Below, one piece after another: positions 29,692-38,106 of a stretch of 64,000 nt of DNA. Below the pieces are notes generated by a model. That model had not been told where the DNA came from and did no database searches. It worked only from the letters and a program-made list of their open reading frames with translations. The stretch is from a bacterium. Lineage in GTDB: Bacteria; Planctomycetota; Planctomycetia; Planctomycetales; Planctomycetaceae. Numbering within the stretch: position 1 is the first letter of the stretch; every line of letters starts with the position of its first letter. The translations under genes were made by a program, and so were the position numbers. The stretch spans positions 1,105,192 through 1,169,191 of the forward strand of contig WGME01000003.1 of the NCBI GenBank assembly GCA_016125225.1. Direction: 5' to 3'.

Positions 29692-30117
29692 ATGCCGCTC
29701 ACGGGAACGTACTTGCGGACGCTCGATGACAAGCGCCGCATTGCGGTTCCGAAGCGGTTGCGTGACGACTTTGGCGAGTCTGATCTGCAGGTGTTGTATG
29801 TGGCGCCGGGGACCGACCGATCTCTCGTCATTTATGCTCCAACAGGCTTTACCGCACTTGCGGAACGATATTCGGGTAAAGCCAGTCATCAAAATTATTT
29901 ACGACTGTTTTACTCGACAGCGGAACGAGTTGACCTCGATGGCCAAGGGAGGATTCGGATTCCGGATCGGCTGGCGGACCATGCCGGGTTAACTCGGGAT
30001 GCCTATCTGCTGGGCGTGCAGGATCACGCGGAACTGTGGGACAAGGAGAGTTGGGACAGTTTTTCCCGGCAGATCTCGCAAGGCTTTGATCAACTGGCTC
30101 AGGCGGCCATGGAATGA
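29692..30117 (+). CDS. mraZ: transcriptional regulator MraZ
   Basis: DNA-binding protein with two SpoVT/AbrB-like repeats, 141 aa. Repeat one: GTYLRTLDDKRRIAVPKRLR; repeat two: STAERVDLDGQGRIRIPDRL. In most bacteria mraZ heads the dcw cluster next to rsmH; here it stands alone, followed by rpsO after a 446-nt gap with a strong hairpin. The 10-nt-spaced TGGG boxes just upstream point to autoregulation. Division genes it might control are not adjacent; the mur operon is 15 kb away on the other strand. Confidence 0.95.
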   Translation: MPLTGTYLRTLDDKRRIAVPKRLRDDFGESDLQVLYVAPGTDRSLVIYAPTGFTALAERYSGKASHQNYLRLFYSTAERVDLDGQGRIRIPDRLADHAGLTRDAYLLGVQDHAELWDKESWDSFSRQISQGFDQLAQAAME

Positions 30118-30563
30118 ACCGCCACCTGAGACCACTTTCAGCATTCACGATGAGGACATAGTTCGGAAGCACCGCTGGCTGACCGGGCTTTGCGGGCGGC
30201 CTCCTGTGGCATGGATGTCCATGGAGGTCAACGGGTTTCAAACTGCGGCAGCGGGCGAAACTCGGGTCATTCGCCAAGATGGAGTTTCCGTCGGGCGGCA
30301 AGGATGCCTCCCGGGGCGAGTGGCCAGTCAGATTCTGGTGGCCTGCCAGGAGAGTTGATCTTCTGGCAGGCCACCTTAGTTTATCGGTGGAACCTGCCGG
30401 ATTGGCAGAGAGACTTGAATCTTGCGTTCAGCTTGCTAGACTCACTGGCCAGTAGAGAGCAGATATATTTCGTGAAGTCAGAGGCAATGGGCTGCGGACT
30501 GCGTCGCTCAAGTCGAACGCAGCCGGAAAACGTTGCCAGTAACAGTCGGATGGGATTTCAGTC
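30118..30563. other. 446-nt non-coding gap between mraZ and rpsO
   Basis: No convincing gene is visible. Short frames on both strands lack a ribosome site or family motif. The only strong structure is the hairpin at 30337-30375. The last ~180 nt should hold the rpsO promoter and leader, but I could not pick a clear -10/-35 pair. Confidence 0.6.
30337..30375 (+). terminator. hairpin terminator after mraZ
   Basis: GGTGGCCTGCCAG (30337-30349) pairs perfectly with CTGGCAGGCCACC (30363-30375); four further inner pairs (one G-U) leave a 5-nt loop. The next bases are TTAGTTTAT, a short U-rich tail. Stem strength is high, tail is imperfect. Confidence 0.6.
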
Positions 30564-30833
30564 ATGTCCATTACTAAAGAACGCAAGTCGGAACTGATCA
30601 AGGATTTCCAGCGCGGGGAAGTCGATACCGGTTCGCCGGAAGTGCAGATCGCGGTGCTGTCGCACCGCATCTCTCAGCTCACCGACCACCTGAAAGGCCA
30701 CATGAAAGATCACGCCAGCCGTCGTGGTTTGCTCATGCTGGTCAGCAAACGTCGCCGCCTGCTCGATTACCTGAAGAATTCGAGCCCGAATCGCTACTTC
30801 GCCGTGATCGAAAAGATCGGTCTGCGTAAGTAG
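30564..30833 (+). CDS. rpsO: 30S ribosomal protein S15
   Basis: 89 aa, the exact family length. Binds 16S rRNA in the platform. Complete S15 pattern: [80 protein letters not shown]. It precedes pnp with a 282-nt structured gap, the same gene order as the E. coli rpsO-pnp operon. Confidence 0.98.
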   Translation: MSITKERKSELIKDFQRGEVDTGSPEVQIAVLSHRISQLTDHLKGHMKDHASRRGLLMLVSKRRRLLDYLKNSSPNRYFAVIEKIGLRK

Positions 30834-30849
30834 TTCTGTAACGGTACCG

Positions 30850-30910
30850 GTTTCAGGAACTGCAGCGCGTCGCGACTCAATCTTCAGCAGACGCAGGCCG
30901 TTCCTGAAAC
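30850..30910 (+). promoter_or_regulatory. rpsO-pnp intergenic stem-loop
   Basis: GTTTCAGGAAC (30850-30860) pairs perfectly with GTTCCTGAAAC (30900-30910), enclosing 39 nt that contain a further short GCGTC/GACGC pairing. It starts 16 nt after the rpsO stop. By analogy with E. coli, where RNase III cuts a hairpin before pnp to let PNPase autoregulate, this could be a processing site; it has no U-tract and is unlikely to be a simple terminator. Confidence 0.5.
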
Positions 30911-31115
30911 ACACCTCTGAGAGACCGTGATCGCTGCCGCGCAATTCACTGCGCGCGGGATTCTTGCGGCTGACAAGCGAGGCGATCTTCTACAGGTTGC
31001 CCCTGAGTCAGGCAGGCCGGATTAAAGACGCTGGTCGCAAGATCCAGTCAGATCGAGGCTTCTCTCAGAACCAACATCAAAAACAAGTGCATCTATATCA
31101 GAAGGAAGTAAACGA

Positions 31116-33266
31116 GTGAAAGTAACTGTCGAACGCGAAGTGGCTGGTCGCAAACTCAGCCTGACCACCGGTGAGATCGCCAAACAGGCCGCTGGTGCAG
31201 TGCTGGTTCAATATGGTGAGACCGTCGTCTTTGTGGCGGCACAGAATGGCCCCGGCCGACCGGGCATCGACTTCTTCCCGTTGACCGTCGACTATCGCGA
31301 GCGGGCCGCCGCCGCTGGTAAGTTCCCGGGCGGTTTCATCAAGCGGGAAGGCCGACCCACCACGCGGGAAATTCTGACGGCCCGACTGACCGACCGACCG
31401 ATTCGCCCCCTCTTCCCTGAAGGGTATTTTGAAGAGGTCCAGGTGATGTCAAACGTGTTGGCCTACGACGGGGCCAACGATCCGGACGTGATGTCCATCA
31501 TTGGAGCCAGTGCCGCCTTGTGCCTGGCTCCTGTGCCATTCCAGGGTCCGATTGGTGCTGTTCGCGTGGGGATGCTGAACGACGAGTTCCGCCTGTTGCC
31601 CACGCAGGAAGAAATGGCGACCAGCACCCTCGACCTGATCGTTGCTGGTAACCGCGACTCGGTGCTGATGATCGAAGGCTTTGCTCAGCAATTGCCTGAA
31701 GATCGCATGGCCGAAGCGATCATGTTTGCTCACCGGGCCATCGTCGAGCTTTGTGCTCTGCAGGAAGAGTTCCGCGAAAAGGCCGGGCGACCTGTCCCCG
31801 CGAAACCTGAAGTCGCGGTCAATCCGTTTGCTGCCGTGCTTCGTGAGAAAGCCTACGATCGTCTGCGGGCAGCGAAGCAGGGGGGCATGAAGCAGGAACG
31901 GTCTGCCGCCGTCAAGGAACTCAAAGAATCGCTGGTGGCCGAACTCTTCCCGGAAGGGGCCGATGCCACGGCGGAAGGAGCCACTAAGGCTCAGTTTTAT
32001 ACCGCCTATCACGATCTGGAAGCGCGAGTGGTTCGCGATCTGATCCTCGAAGGTATCCGCATCGATGGCCGCAAGCCCGACCAGTTGCGGGGCGTTTCCT
32101 GCTCGGTCGATGTGCTGCCTCGGGTTCACGGTTCAGCCCTCTTCACGCGTGGCGAAACCCAGTCGCTGGCGACCGTCACACTCGGTACCGTCCGAGATTC
32201 GCAACGCATCGATGGCTTGTTCGACGAGTACACCAAGCGGTTCATGCTCGACTACAACTTCCCCCCCTACTCGGTGGGTGAGTGCAAGCCGATTCGTGGT
32301 CCCGGTCGCCGCGAAATCGGACACGGGGCTCTCGCGGAACGTTCGGTCCAGTGGGTCATTCCCGCCGAAGAAAAGTTCCCGTACACCATCCGCGTGATCT
32401 CCGATATCATGGAATCGAACGGCAGCAGTTCGATGGCCTCGGTCTGCTCGGCGACGCTATCGCTGATGGATGCCGGGGTACCCATCACGCAACCGGTTGC
32501 AGGGATTTCGATCGGTCTGGTGAAAGAGCCGGACCGCTTCACCCTGCTCACCGACATCATGGGTGACGAAGATCACTTCGGTGACATGGACTTCAAGGTG
32601 GCGGGCACCCAGAAGGGTGTCACCGGCATTCAGCTCGACCTGAAGATCGATGGCATCAACGAAGATATCATCCGCAAGACTCTTGAGCAGGCCCGGACCG
32701 CCCGTATCGAATTGCTGAAGACGATGCTTACCGCCATCCGTCGGCCGCGCGGCGAGATCGCCGAAACCGCACCACGCTTGCTCCGGACCAAGATCGATCC
32801 CAGCAAGATCGGTCTGCTGATTGGTCCCGGCGGTAAGAACATTCGGGCGTTGCAGGAAGAAACCGGTACCACCATCGATATCGAAGATGATGGGACCGTG
32901 ATCATCGCCGGACCGAATGCAGCCGGAGCGGATGAGTGTCTGGCCCGCATCGAAGCGATGTCGGAAGACATCAAGGTCGGCCGGATTTACAACGGCACGG
33001 TCAATTCGATCAAGGATTTCGGCGTGTTTGTCGAAATCGCTCCGGGGAAAGACGGCCTCTGCCACATCAGCGAACTCGCCGATGGCTTCGTGAAGCACAT
33101 CGAAGACGTCTGCAAGATGGGCGATAAGATTCCGGTCAAGGTGATCGCCATTGATGACCAGAATCGTGTGAAGCTGTCGCGACGGGCCGCCTTGGCCGAT
33201 ATGGCAGCCAAAGAAGAAGGCGGAGCCGCTGAAGAAACCGAGGCCGATGCCAGCGAAGAGGAATAG
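31116..33266 (+). CDS. pnp: polyribonucleotide nucleotidyltransferase
   Basis: 3'-5' phosphorolytic exoribonuclease and RNA polymerase of the degradosome. 716 aa, normal length. Two RNase PH cores (first EREVAGRKLSLTTGEIAKQA; second GETQSLATVTLGTVRDSQRI), then a KH domain (IGLLIGPGGKNIRALQEETG) and an S1 domain (GTVNSIKDFGVFVEIAPGKD). The acidic tail AAEETEADASEEE ends the protein. GTG start with AAGGAAG nine nt upstream. Probably co-transcribed with rpsO and followed after 89 nt by a histidine kinase. Confidence 0.98.
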   Translation: MKVTVEREVAGRKLSLTTGEIAKQAAGAVLVQYGETVVFVAAQNGPGRPGIDFFPLTVDYRERAAAAGKFPGGFIKREGRPTTREILTARLTDRPIRPLFPEGYFEEVQVMSNVLAYDGANDPDVMSIIGASAALCLAPVPFQGPIGAVRVGMLNDEFRLLPTQEEMATSTLDLIVAGNRDSVLMIEGFAQQLPEDRMAEAIMFAHRAIVELCALQEEFREKAGRPVPAKPEVAVNPFAAVLREKAYDRLRAAKQGGMKQERSAAVKELKESLVAELFPEGADATAEGATKAQFYTAYHDLEARVVRDLILEGIRIDGRKPDQLRGVSCSVDVLPRVHGSALFTRGETQSLATVTLGTVRDSQRIDGLFDEYTKRFMLDYNFPPYSVGECKPIRGPGRREIGHGALAERSVQWVIPAEEKFPYTIRVISDIMESNGSSSMASVCSATLSLMDAGVPITQPVAGISIGLVKEPDRFTLLTDIMGDEDHFGDMDFKVAGTQKGVTGIQLDLKIDGINEDIIRKTLEQARTARIELLKTMLTAIRRPRGEIAETAPRLLRTKIDPSKIGLLIGPGGKNIRALQEETGTTIDIEDDGTVIIAGPNAAGADECLARIEAMSEDIKVGRIYNGTVNSIKDFGVFVEIAPGKDGLCHISELADGFVKHIEDVCKMGDKIPVKVIAIDDQNRVKLSRRAALADMAAKEEGGAAEETEADASEEE

Positions 33267-33355
33267 GCTTCGTAGAACTGGTGGGTTCAGCCGGTTCAGG
33301 ACTTCCGCAGACGCTCCCCGACAGCGTGATTTCGACGCAGGTGGAGGTGAGTTCG

Positions 33356-34105
33356 ATGTCAACAACGGTGCTTGCGAACGAAACCTCTGCCGAACGCTGG
33401 AAAGAGCAATTCACAGAAATTGCCACTCTGGCGGGGGGCTTGGCCCATGAGATTCGCAACCCATTGTCGACGATCCGGCTCAATCTGGAGTTGCTGGACG
33501 AAGACCTTCGGGACGATACCAATCCGCAGTCCCGTCGGAACTGTCAAAAGGTTCAAACGGTCCTGCGGGAGTGTGGCCATCTCGAGCAGATCCTGAACGA
33601 CTTTCTGCAGTTCGCCCGGGCTCATGCGCTCCACCTGGAGCGGGTGTCGCTCAACGAAGAAGTCCGGCGGTTTCTCGATTTCTTCAGTGCTCAGGCGGAA
33701 GACTCGGGAGTCGATATCAGCCCGCATCTGGCTGCCCATCTGCCGGAGATCGATCTCGACCCGCAACTCTTTCGTCAGCTATTCCTCAACTTGGCTTCGA
33801 ATGCCTTACAGTCCATGCCGCAGGGGGGCCGCTTCGAAGTGCTCACTTACGAACAGCCGCCGTGGGTGGTGTTGGAATTGATCGATACCGGCTGTGGTAT
33901 GGACGAGCGCACGCAGCAACGCATGTTTGAAACCTTCTTTTCCACCAAGAACGGTGGAAGTGGTTTAGGATTGCCGACAGCCCGACGGATCGTGCAGGCC
34001 CATGGTGGGGAAATTCAATGTGAAAGCAGTCCCGGTGCCGGGACTCGTTTCCGCATTCTGTGGCCGATTCCCGCCACAGAAACCGACTTGAACTCCGCGA
34101 CTTGA
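33356..34105 (+). CDS. soluble sensor histidine kinase
   Basis: 249 aa HisKA + HATPase kinase with no membrane segment or PAS domain. H-box: LAGGLAHEIRNPLSTIRLNL; N-box FLNLASNALQSMPQGG; G1 LIDTGCGMDE; F/G2 FETFFSTKNGGSGLGLPTAR. ATG 33356 has a full GGAGGTGA at 33343-33350 and replaces the longer frame from 33281. The next gene, 31 nt on, is an NtrC-type response regulator, so the pair forms an NtrB/NtrC-like two-component system. The signal would have to reach it through a partner protein or its short N-terminus. Confidence 0.93.
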   Translation: MSTTVLANETSAERWKEQFTEIATLAGGLAHEIRNPLSTIRLNLELLDEDLRDDTNPQSRRNCQKVQTVLRECGHLEQILNDFLQFARAHALHLERVSLNEEVRRFLDFFSAQAEDSGVDISPHLAAHLPEIDLDPQLFRQLFLNLASNALQSMPQGGRFEVLTYEQPPWVVLELIDTGCGMDERTQQRMFETFFSTKNGGSGLGLPTARRIVQAHGGEIQCESSPGAGTRFRILWPIPATETDLNSAT

Positions 34106-34136
34106 GCGTCCCACTTCCGCATGATTGTGTCAGCGC

Positions 34137-35552
34137 ATGAGTGCTCACGAACTCGATCACGGCGACCTCAGCAGCATCAAGATTCATGTCTTGATCGTCG
34201 ACGATGACGAAGCGCACGCGGAAGCAGTCGCCGAGAGTCTGGAACGTGTCGGTTATGAATGCACTGTCGCCGCTTCGGGAACGCGCGCGGTCAGTCTGAT
34301 GGAATCGCGGAACTTCGACGTCATCGTGACCGATCTGATGATGGACGAAGTTGACGGCCTCGAAATTCTCCGCCGGGCCAAAGAAGAACTGCCCGATGCC
34401 GAAGTGATCCTGCTCACAGGCCATGCTTCGGTCAAGCTGGCGCTCGCTGCGGGTCAGCAGGGGGCTCATAACCTGCTCACCAAGCCGGTTGATATCAAGG
34501 AACTCCGGCTGGCCGTCGAAAAGGCAGCGACACGCGTGCGGCTATTGCGGAAGAATCTCGAACTGGCTCGCCGGCTCGATGAGAAGTTCGGCTTCGAAGG
34601 CGTGATCGGCAACAGCCCGGCCATGCAGCGCGTCATCGAAAAGCTGAAGAACGTTGCTCCCACTGATAGCACTGTCCTCATTCAGGGCGAGAGCGGTACT
34701 GGTAAAGAGATTGTGGCTCGCGCGCTGCATCAAAACAGTGAGCGGAAGAGCAAACCCTTCGTACCGCTCAACATCGCGGCTTTGCCGGAAAGCACCCTCG
34801 AAAGTGAATTGTTCGGTCATGAACCCGGGGCCTTCACCGGTGCCGTGACCAAACGCATCGGCAAGTTCGAACACGCCAACGGGGGCACGTTGTTTCTCGA
34901 TGAAGTGGGCGAGATGCCGTTGCCCATGCAGGTAAAACTGCTGCGAGTTCTGGAAGATCGCAAGATCACACGGCTGGGTTCCAACGACGAAATTGATATC
35001 AATGTGCGGTTAGTCGCCGCGACCAATGCCGATCTTCAGGACCTGGTGAAATCGGGCAAGTTCCGGAAAGATTTGTATTACCGCATTTCAGTCGTCACGA
35101 TCTTTCTGCCCCCATTGACCGAACGCCGCGGCGACATTCCGCTGCTGATCGAGCACTTTCTACGGCAGATGGCCGAGCGTCGGAATCGTCCATTACCAAC
35201 GTTGTCAAAGCCGGTTCAGCAGGCCTTGATGGCTTATCAATGGCCGGGCAACATTCGTGAGCTTCGGAATGTGGTGGAGAGCATGGTGGTGCAGGATACC
35301 GATGGCCGACTGGACATCGATGATCTGCCGCACGACATCGCCCCATTAAGCAGTACCGCCGAGGGTGACTTGCCCGCTTTCGATGGAGGAGCCGATGGCT
35401 TGATCGGCCGGCCTCTCACCGATGTCGAGAAGTACTACATCGAGCGAGCTTTAGAACTGACGAGTGGCCGCCGCGATGAAGCGGCCAAGTTGCTCGGAAT
35501 CGGCGAGCGAACGCTGTATCGTAAGATCAAAGAATATCACTTGAAGGGTTGA
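34137..35552 (+). CDS. sigma-54-dependent response regulator (NtrC type)
   Basis: 471 aa activator of sigma-54 RNA polymerase. Receiver domain ([20 protein letters not shown]) with phospho-acceptor Asp in [14 protein letters not shown] and Lys in LLTKPVD; AAA+ domain with Walker A GESGTGKE, intact GAFTGA loop ([19 protein letters not shown]), Walker [15 protein letters not shown]-terminal Fis helix-turn-helix ([20 protein letters not shown]). ATG 34137 is preferred over TTG 34125. Likely partner of the kinase immediately upstream; target genes are not evident. Confidence 0.95.
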   Translation: MSAHELDHGDLSSIKIHVLIVDDDEAHAEAVAESLERVGYECTVAASGTRAVSLMESRNFDVIVTDLMMDEVDGLEILRRAKEELPDAEVILLTGHASVKLALAAGQQGAHNLLTKPVDIKELRLAVEKAATRVRLLRKNLELARRLDEKFGFEGVIGNSPAMQRVIEKLKNVAPTDSTVLIQGESGTGKEIVARALHQNSERKSKPFVPLNIAALPESTLESELFGHEPGAFTGAVTKRIGKFEHANGGTLFLDEVGEMPLPMQVKLLRVLEDRKITRLGSNDEIDINVRLVAATNADLQDLVKSGKFRKDLYYRISVVTIFLPPLTERRGDIPLLIEHFLRQMAERRNRPLPTLSKPVQQALMAYQWPGNIRELRNVVESMVVQDTDGRLDIDDLPHDIAPLSSTAEGDLPAFDGGADGLIGRPLTDVEKYYIERALELTSGRRDEAAKLLGIGERTLYRKIKEYHLKG

Positions 35553-35631
35553 ATCCTGCCCCGGCACGCGGTGTCGTGATCGCGAATCGGTATCGACGCA
35601 GACGTCGCTCTCTCTTCCACGGCAAGACAAC

Positions 35632-36408
35632 GTGACCGCACCCTCCCACGCACTGACCAACACACAGATTGAACAGTTTCAACGTGATGGTTATCTAATC
35701 TTACGAGGTTTGGCCGACGCCACCACGATTGCCGAAATGCGGCGCGTGACGCTGACGGATCTGGCGGGCGAAGTGGCTCCGTTGGAGTATGAGGCCGATC
35801 TGCAGTATCCCGGAGCTCCGTCCTCGCTGCATTCCGAAGGAGGGCGGACCGTTCGGCGTTTGAAGCAGGCCATGACACGCGGGCCGGTCTTCATGGAGTG
35901 GCTGACTTCTCCCAGCGTCCTGCAACCGTTGCAGCAACTGCTCGGTCCGAAAGTGGTCTGTCCCTTGGCTCACCACAATTGCATCATGACGAAAGAACCG
36001 GCCTTCAGCAGTGACACCGGCTGGCATCAGGATATTCGCTACTGGTCATTCCAACGGCCGGAACTCATCAATGTGTGGATCGCGCTTGGAGAGGAACGGC
36101 CGGACAATGGTGGTCTGTGGGTCATCCCCGGTTCGCATCGTCAACGGTTCACCGCGGCCATGTTCGATGAGCAGACATTTTTCCGGGAAGATCTGCCCGA
36201 GACGCAGGCCTTTGCCGCCACCAAGGTGCCTGTCATTCTGAAACCGGGTGATGTGCTGTTGTTCCATTGCTTGACATTACACGCCGCCACGCGAAACCAT
36301 ACAGACGAAACGAAGCTGTCGGTGGTCTTCACCTTTCGGCCAGGAGATAACCCCCCGATCGCCGGTAGCCGCTCCGCATCAATGCCCGAACTCGTCCTGA
36401 CTCCGTAA
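35632..36408 (+). CDS. phytanoyl-CoA dioxygenase family protein
   Basis: Fe(II)/2-oxoglutarate oxygenase of the PhyH family, 258 aa, GTG start. Iron ligands are visible: TGWHQDIRYW (His-x-Asp) and the distal His in FHCLTLHAATRNHT; the 2-oxoglutarate arginine is probably in VVFTFRPGDN. GLWVIPGSHRQRF is the usual strand of the family. Substrate unknown; bacterial members hydroxylate small molecules as different as ectoine and lipids. It begins 79 nt after the response regulator on the same strand. Confidence 0.88.
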   Translation: MTAPSHALTNTQIEQFQRDGYLILRGLADATTIAEMRRVTLTDLAGEVAPLEYEADLQYPGAPSSLHSEGGRTVRRLKQAMTRGPVFMEWLTSPSVLQPLQQLLGPKVVCPLAHHNCIMTKEPAFSSDTGWHQDIRYWSFQRPELINVWIALGEERPDNGGLWVIPGSHRQRFTAAMFDEQTFFREDLPETQAFAATKVPVILKPGDVLLFHCLTLHAATRNHTDETKLSVVFTFRPGDNPPIAGSRSASMPELVLTP

Positions 36409-36436
36409 GCCCTCGTGTGAATCTCAGCAGGTGTGT

Positions 36437-37207
36437 ATGTCGGACCATTCCCTCGAAGCGATCCTTTCCGCCTGGCGCGAGGGGCAGTTGTCGACCACCG
36501 CCGTCGAATCTCAGTTGCGGCAACGGTATGCCACAACGGCCGAGGGGCAAGATGTTTTGCTCGATCTCGATCGCCAGCGGCGGTGCGGTTTTCCCGAGGT
36601 GGTTTACGGTCAGGGCAAATCGCTCGAGCAATTGCGGACCATTCTGGAGATGCAGCAACAGGCGGGGCAGCCCTCGCTGATCACCCGTTGCGATGCCGCT
36701 CATGCCGCCGTTCTTGCCGAAACCTTTCCGGCAGCGAGCTACCAACCCTTAGCGCGTACGTTTCGTGTGGGTCAACTCACCGCGGCGGGACTTCCCCATG
36801 TGCTGGTAGTGACGGCCGGGGCGACCGATCGGCCTATCGCCGAGGAAGCCTGCGAAACTGCGATCTGGATGGGTTGTAAGGTGGAAACTTTATCGGATGT
36901 GGGTGTCGCGGGTCCGTGGCGATTGATTGAGCGACGGGAACGCCTCCAGCAAGCCGATGCAGTCGTGTGTGTGGCGGGGATGGAAGGGGCCTTGCCGTCG
37001 ATTGTTGCGGGCTGGGTTTCATGTCCCGTGATCGCCGTCCCCACCAGTGTGGGATATGGTTCCAATCTGCAGGGATTGGCGCCACTATTGAGCATGCTGA
37101 ATAGTTGTGCCGCAAATGTGGCCGTCGTGAATATCGACGCGGGTTTCAAGGGGGGCTACATGGCAGGCATGATTGCCCGTCAGGTGGCACGTGGCAGGGA
37201 AGGGTAA
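36437..37207 (+). CDS. larB: nickel-pincer cofactor biosynthesis protein LarB
   Basis: Carboxylates and hydrolyses nicotinic acid adenine dinucleotide to P2CMN, first step of the nickel-pincer nucleotide of lactate racemase-like enzymes. AIR-carboxylase-like fold; blocks CGFPEVVYGQGKSLEQL, VVTAGATDRPIAEEACETA, LSDVGVAGPWR, VCVAGMEGALPSIVAGWV and IAVPTSVGYGSNLQGLAPLL are typical. ATG 36437 is preferred to GTG 36431. No larC, larE or larA is in the window. The next gene, nnrD, starts 6 nt after the stop, so both may serve nicotinamide cofactor metabolism. Confidence 0.9.
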   Translation: MSDHSLEAILSAWREGQLSTTAVESQLRQRYATTAEGQDVLLDLDRQRRCGFPEVVYGQGKSLEQLRTILEMQQQAGQPSLITRCDAAHAAVLAETFPAASYQPLARTFRVGQLTAAGLPHVLVVTAGATDRPIAEEACETAIWMGCKVETLSDVGVAGPWRLIERRERLQQADAVVCVAGMEGALPSIVAGWVSCPVIAVPTSVGYGSNLQGLAPLLSMLNSCAANVAVVNIDAGFKGGYMAGMIARQVARGREG

Positions 37208-37213
37208 AAGCCA

Positions 37214-38101
37214 ATGAGTTCCTCCGATACGATGATTCGAGTGACCACTCTGCCGGAGTTGCCTTCCAGACCCGCAGATGCTCACAAAGGGGTCTTCGGC
37301 CGGGTGAGTGTCGTCGCCGGAAGTCGCGGGATGGCGGGGGCTGCCTGCTTGAGTGGAGTCGCCGCGTTACGATCCGGTGCGGGTCTGGTCACCGTGGCGA
37401 GTGCCGAGAGCATCATTCCTGTCATTGCTTCGTATGAGCCGTCTTACCTGACCGTTCCCCTGAAGGAAGATGAAGCGGGCCGGATTAGTGGTGCCAGTCT
37501 GGCGGCTATCGTGTCCTTGCTCTTGAGTTCAAAGGCCGGAGTGATTGGCCCGGGATTGGGACGTTCTCCCCAGTTGAATGATGTCGTCATCAACGTCTAT
37601 CGACGCACACCCGTACCCATGGTTGTCGATGCCGATGGCCTGAACGTTCTGGCCAATTCGGGGCAGGATATTACCCGTTCAAGCCTGGCGGGCTATCGCG
37701 TACTGACGCCGCATCCCGGAGAGTTTGCCCGGCTGACGGGCAAGACCACCGTAGAGATTGCGGCCGATCGCGAGAATCTGGCCTGGCAGTTTGCAAAGAC
37801 ACATGGAGTGGTCCTCGTGCTAAAAGGAGCGGGGACGGTGGTGACCGATGGCGAACGCCTCGCCATCAATACGACGGGCAATGCGGGCATGGCCACGGGA
37901 GGCACGGGAGATGTTCTCTCTGGTGTCATTGCGGCCTTGATGGCACAAGGCCTGGACCCCTTCGCCGCAGCACAACTCGGCGTGCATGTTCATGGACTGG
38001 CTGGCGATCTCGCAGCCACCGAACACTCTCAAATGGGAATGATCGCTTCTGATGTCGTCCGCTCGTTGGGCCGAGCCTGGAAAACCTTCGGAGCCGCCTG
38101 A
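37214..38101 (+). CDS. nnrD: ADP-dependent (S)-NAD(P)H-hydrate dehydratase
   Basis: Repairs hydrated NAD(P)H. 295 aa ribokinase-like domain alone, without the N-terminal NnrE epimerase domain found in many fused homologues. Motifs: GVFGRVSVVAGSRGMAGAAC, VIGPGLGRSPQ, MVVDADGLNVLA, VLTPHPGEFARLTG, VVLVLKGAGTVVTDG and NAGMATGGTGDVLSGVIAAL, which contains the catalytic GTGD. It converges with the cytochrome gene with 5 nt between stops. Confidence 0.93.
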   Translation: MSSSDTMIRVTTLPELPSRPADAHKGVFGRVSVVAGSRGMAGAACLSGVAALRSGAGLVTVASAESIIPVIASYEPSYLTVPLKEDEAGRISGASLAAIVSLLLSSKAGVIGPGLGRSPQLNDVVINVYRRTPVPMVVDADGLNVLANSGQDITRSSLAGYRVLTPHPGEFARLTGKTTVEIAADRENLAWQFAKTHGVVLVLKGAGTVVTDGERLAINTTGNAGMATGGTGDVLSGVIAALMAQGLDPFAAAQLGVHVHGLAGDLAATEHSQMGMIASDVVRSLGRAWKTFGAA

Positions 38102-38106
38102 TCGAA

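Noticed and set aside
30190..30597. 135-codon plus-strand frame before rpsO
   Set aside because: It crosses a strong hairpin and overlaps rpsO; no family features. The gap is better read as non-coding.
31449..33365. 226- and 302-codon frames on the minus strand
   Set aside because: Both are antisense to pnp, which is certain by motif along its whole length.
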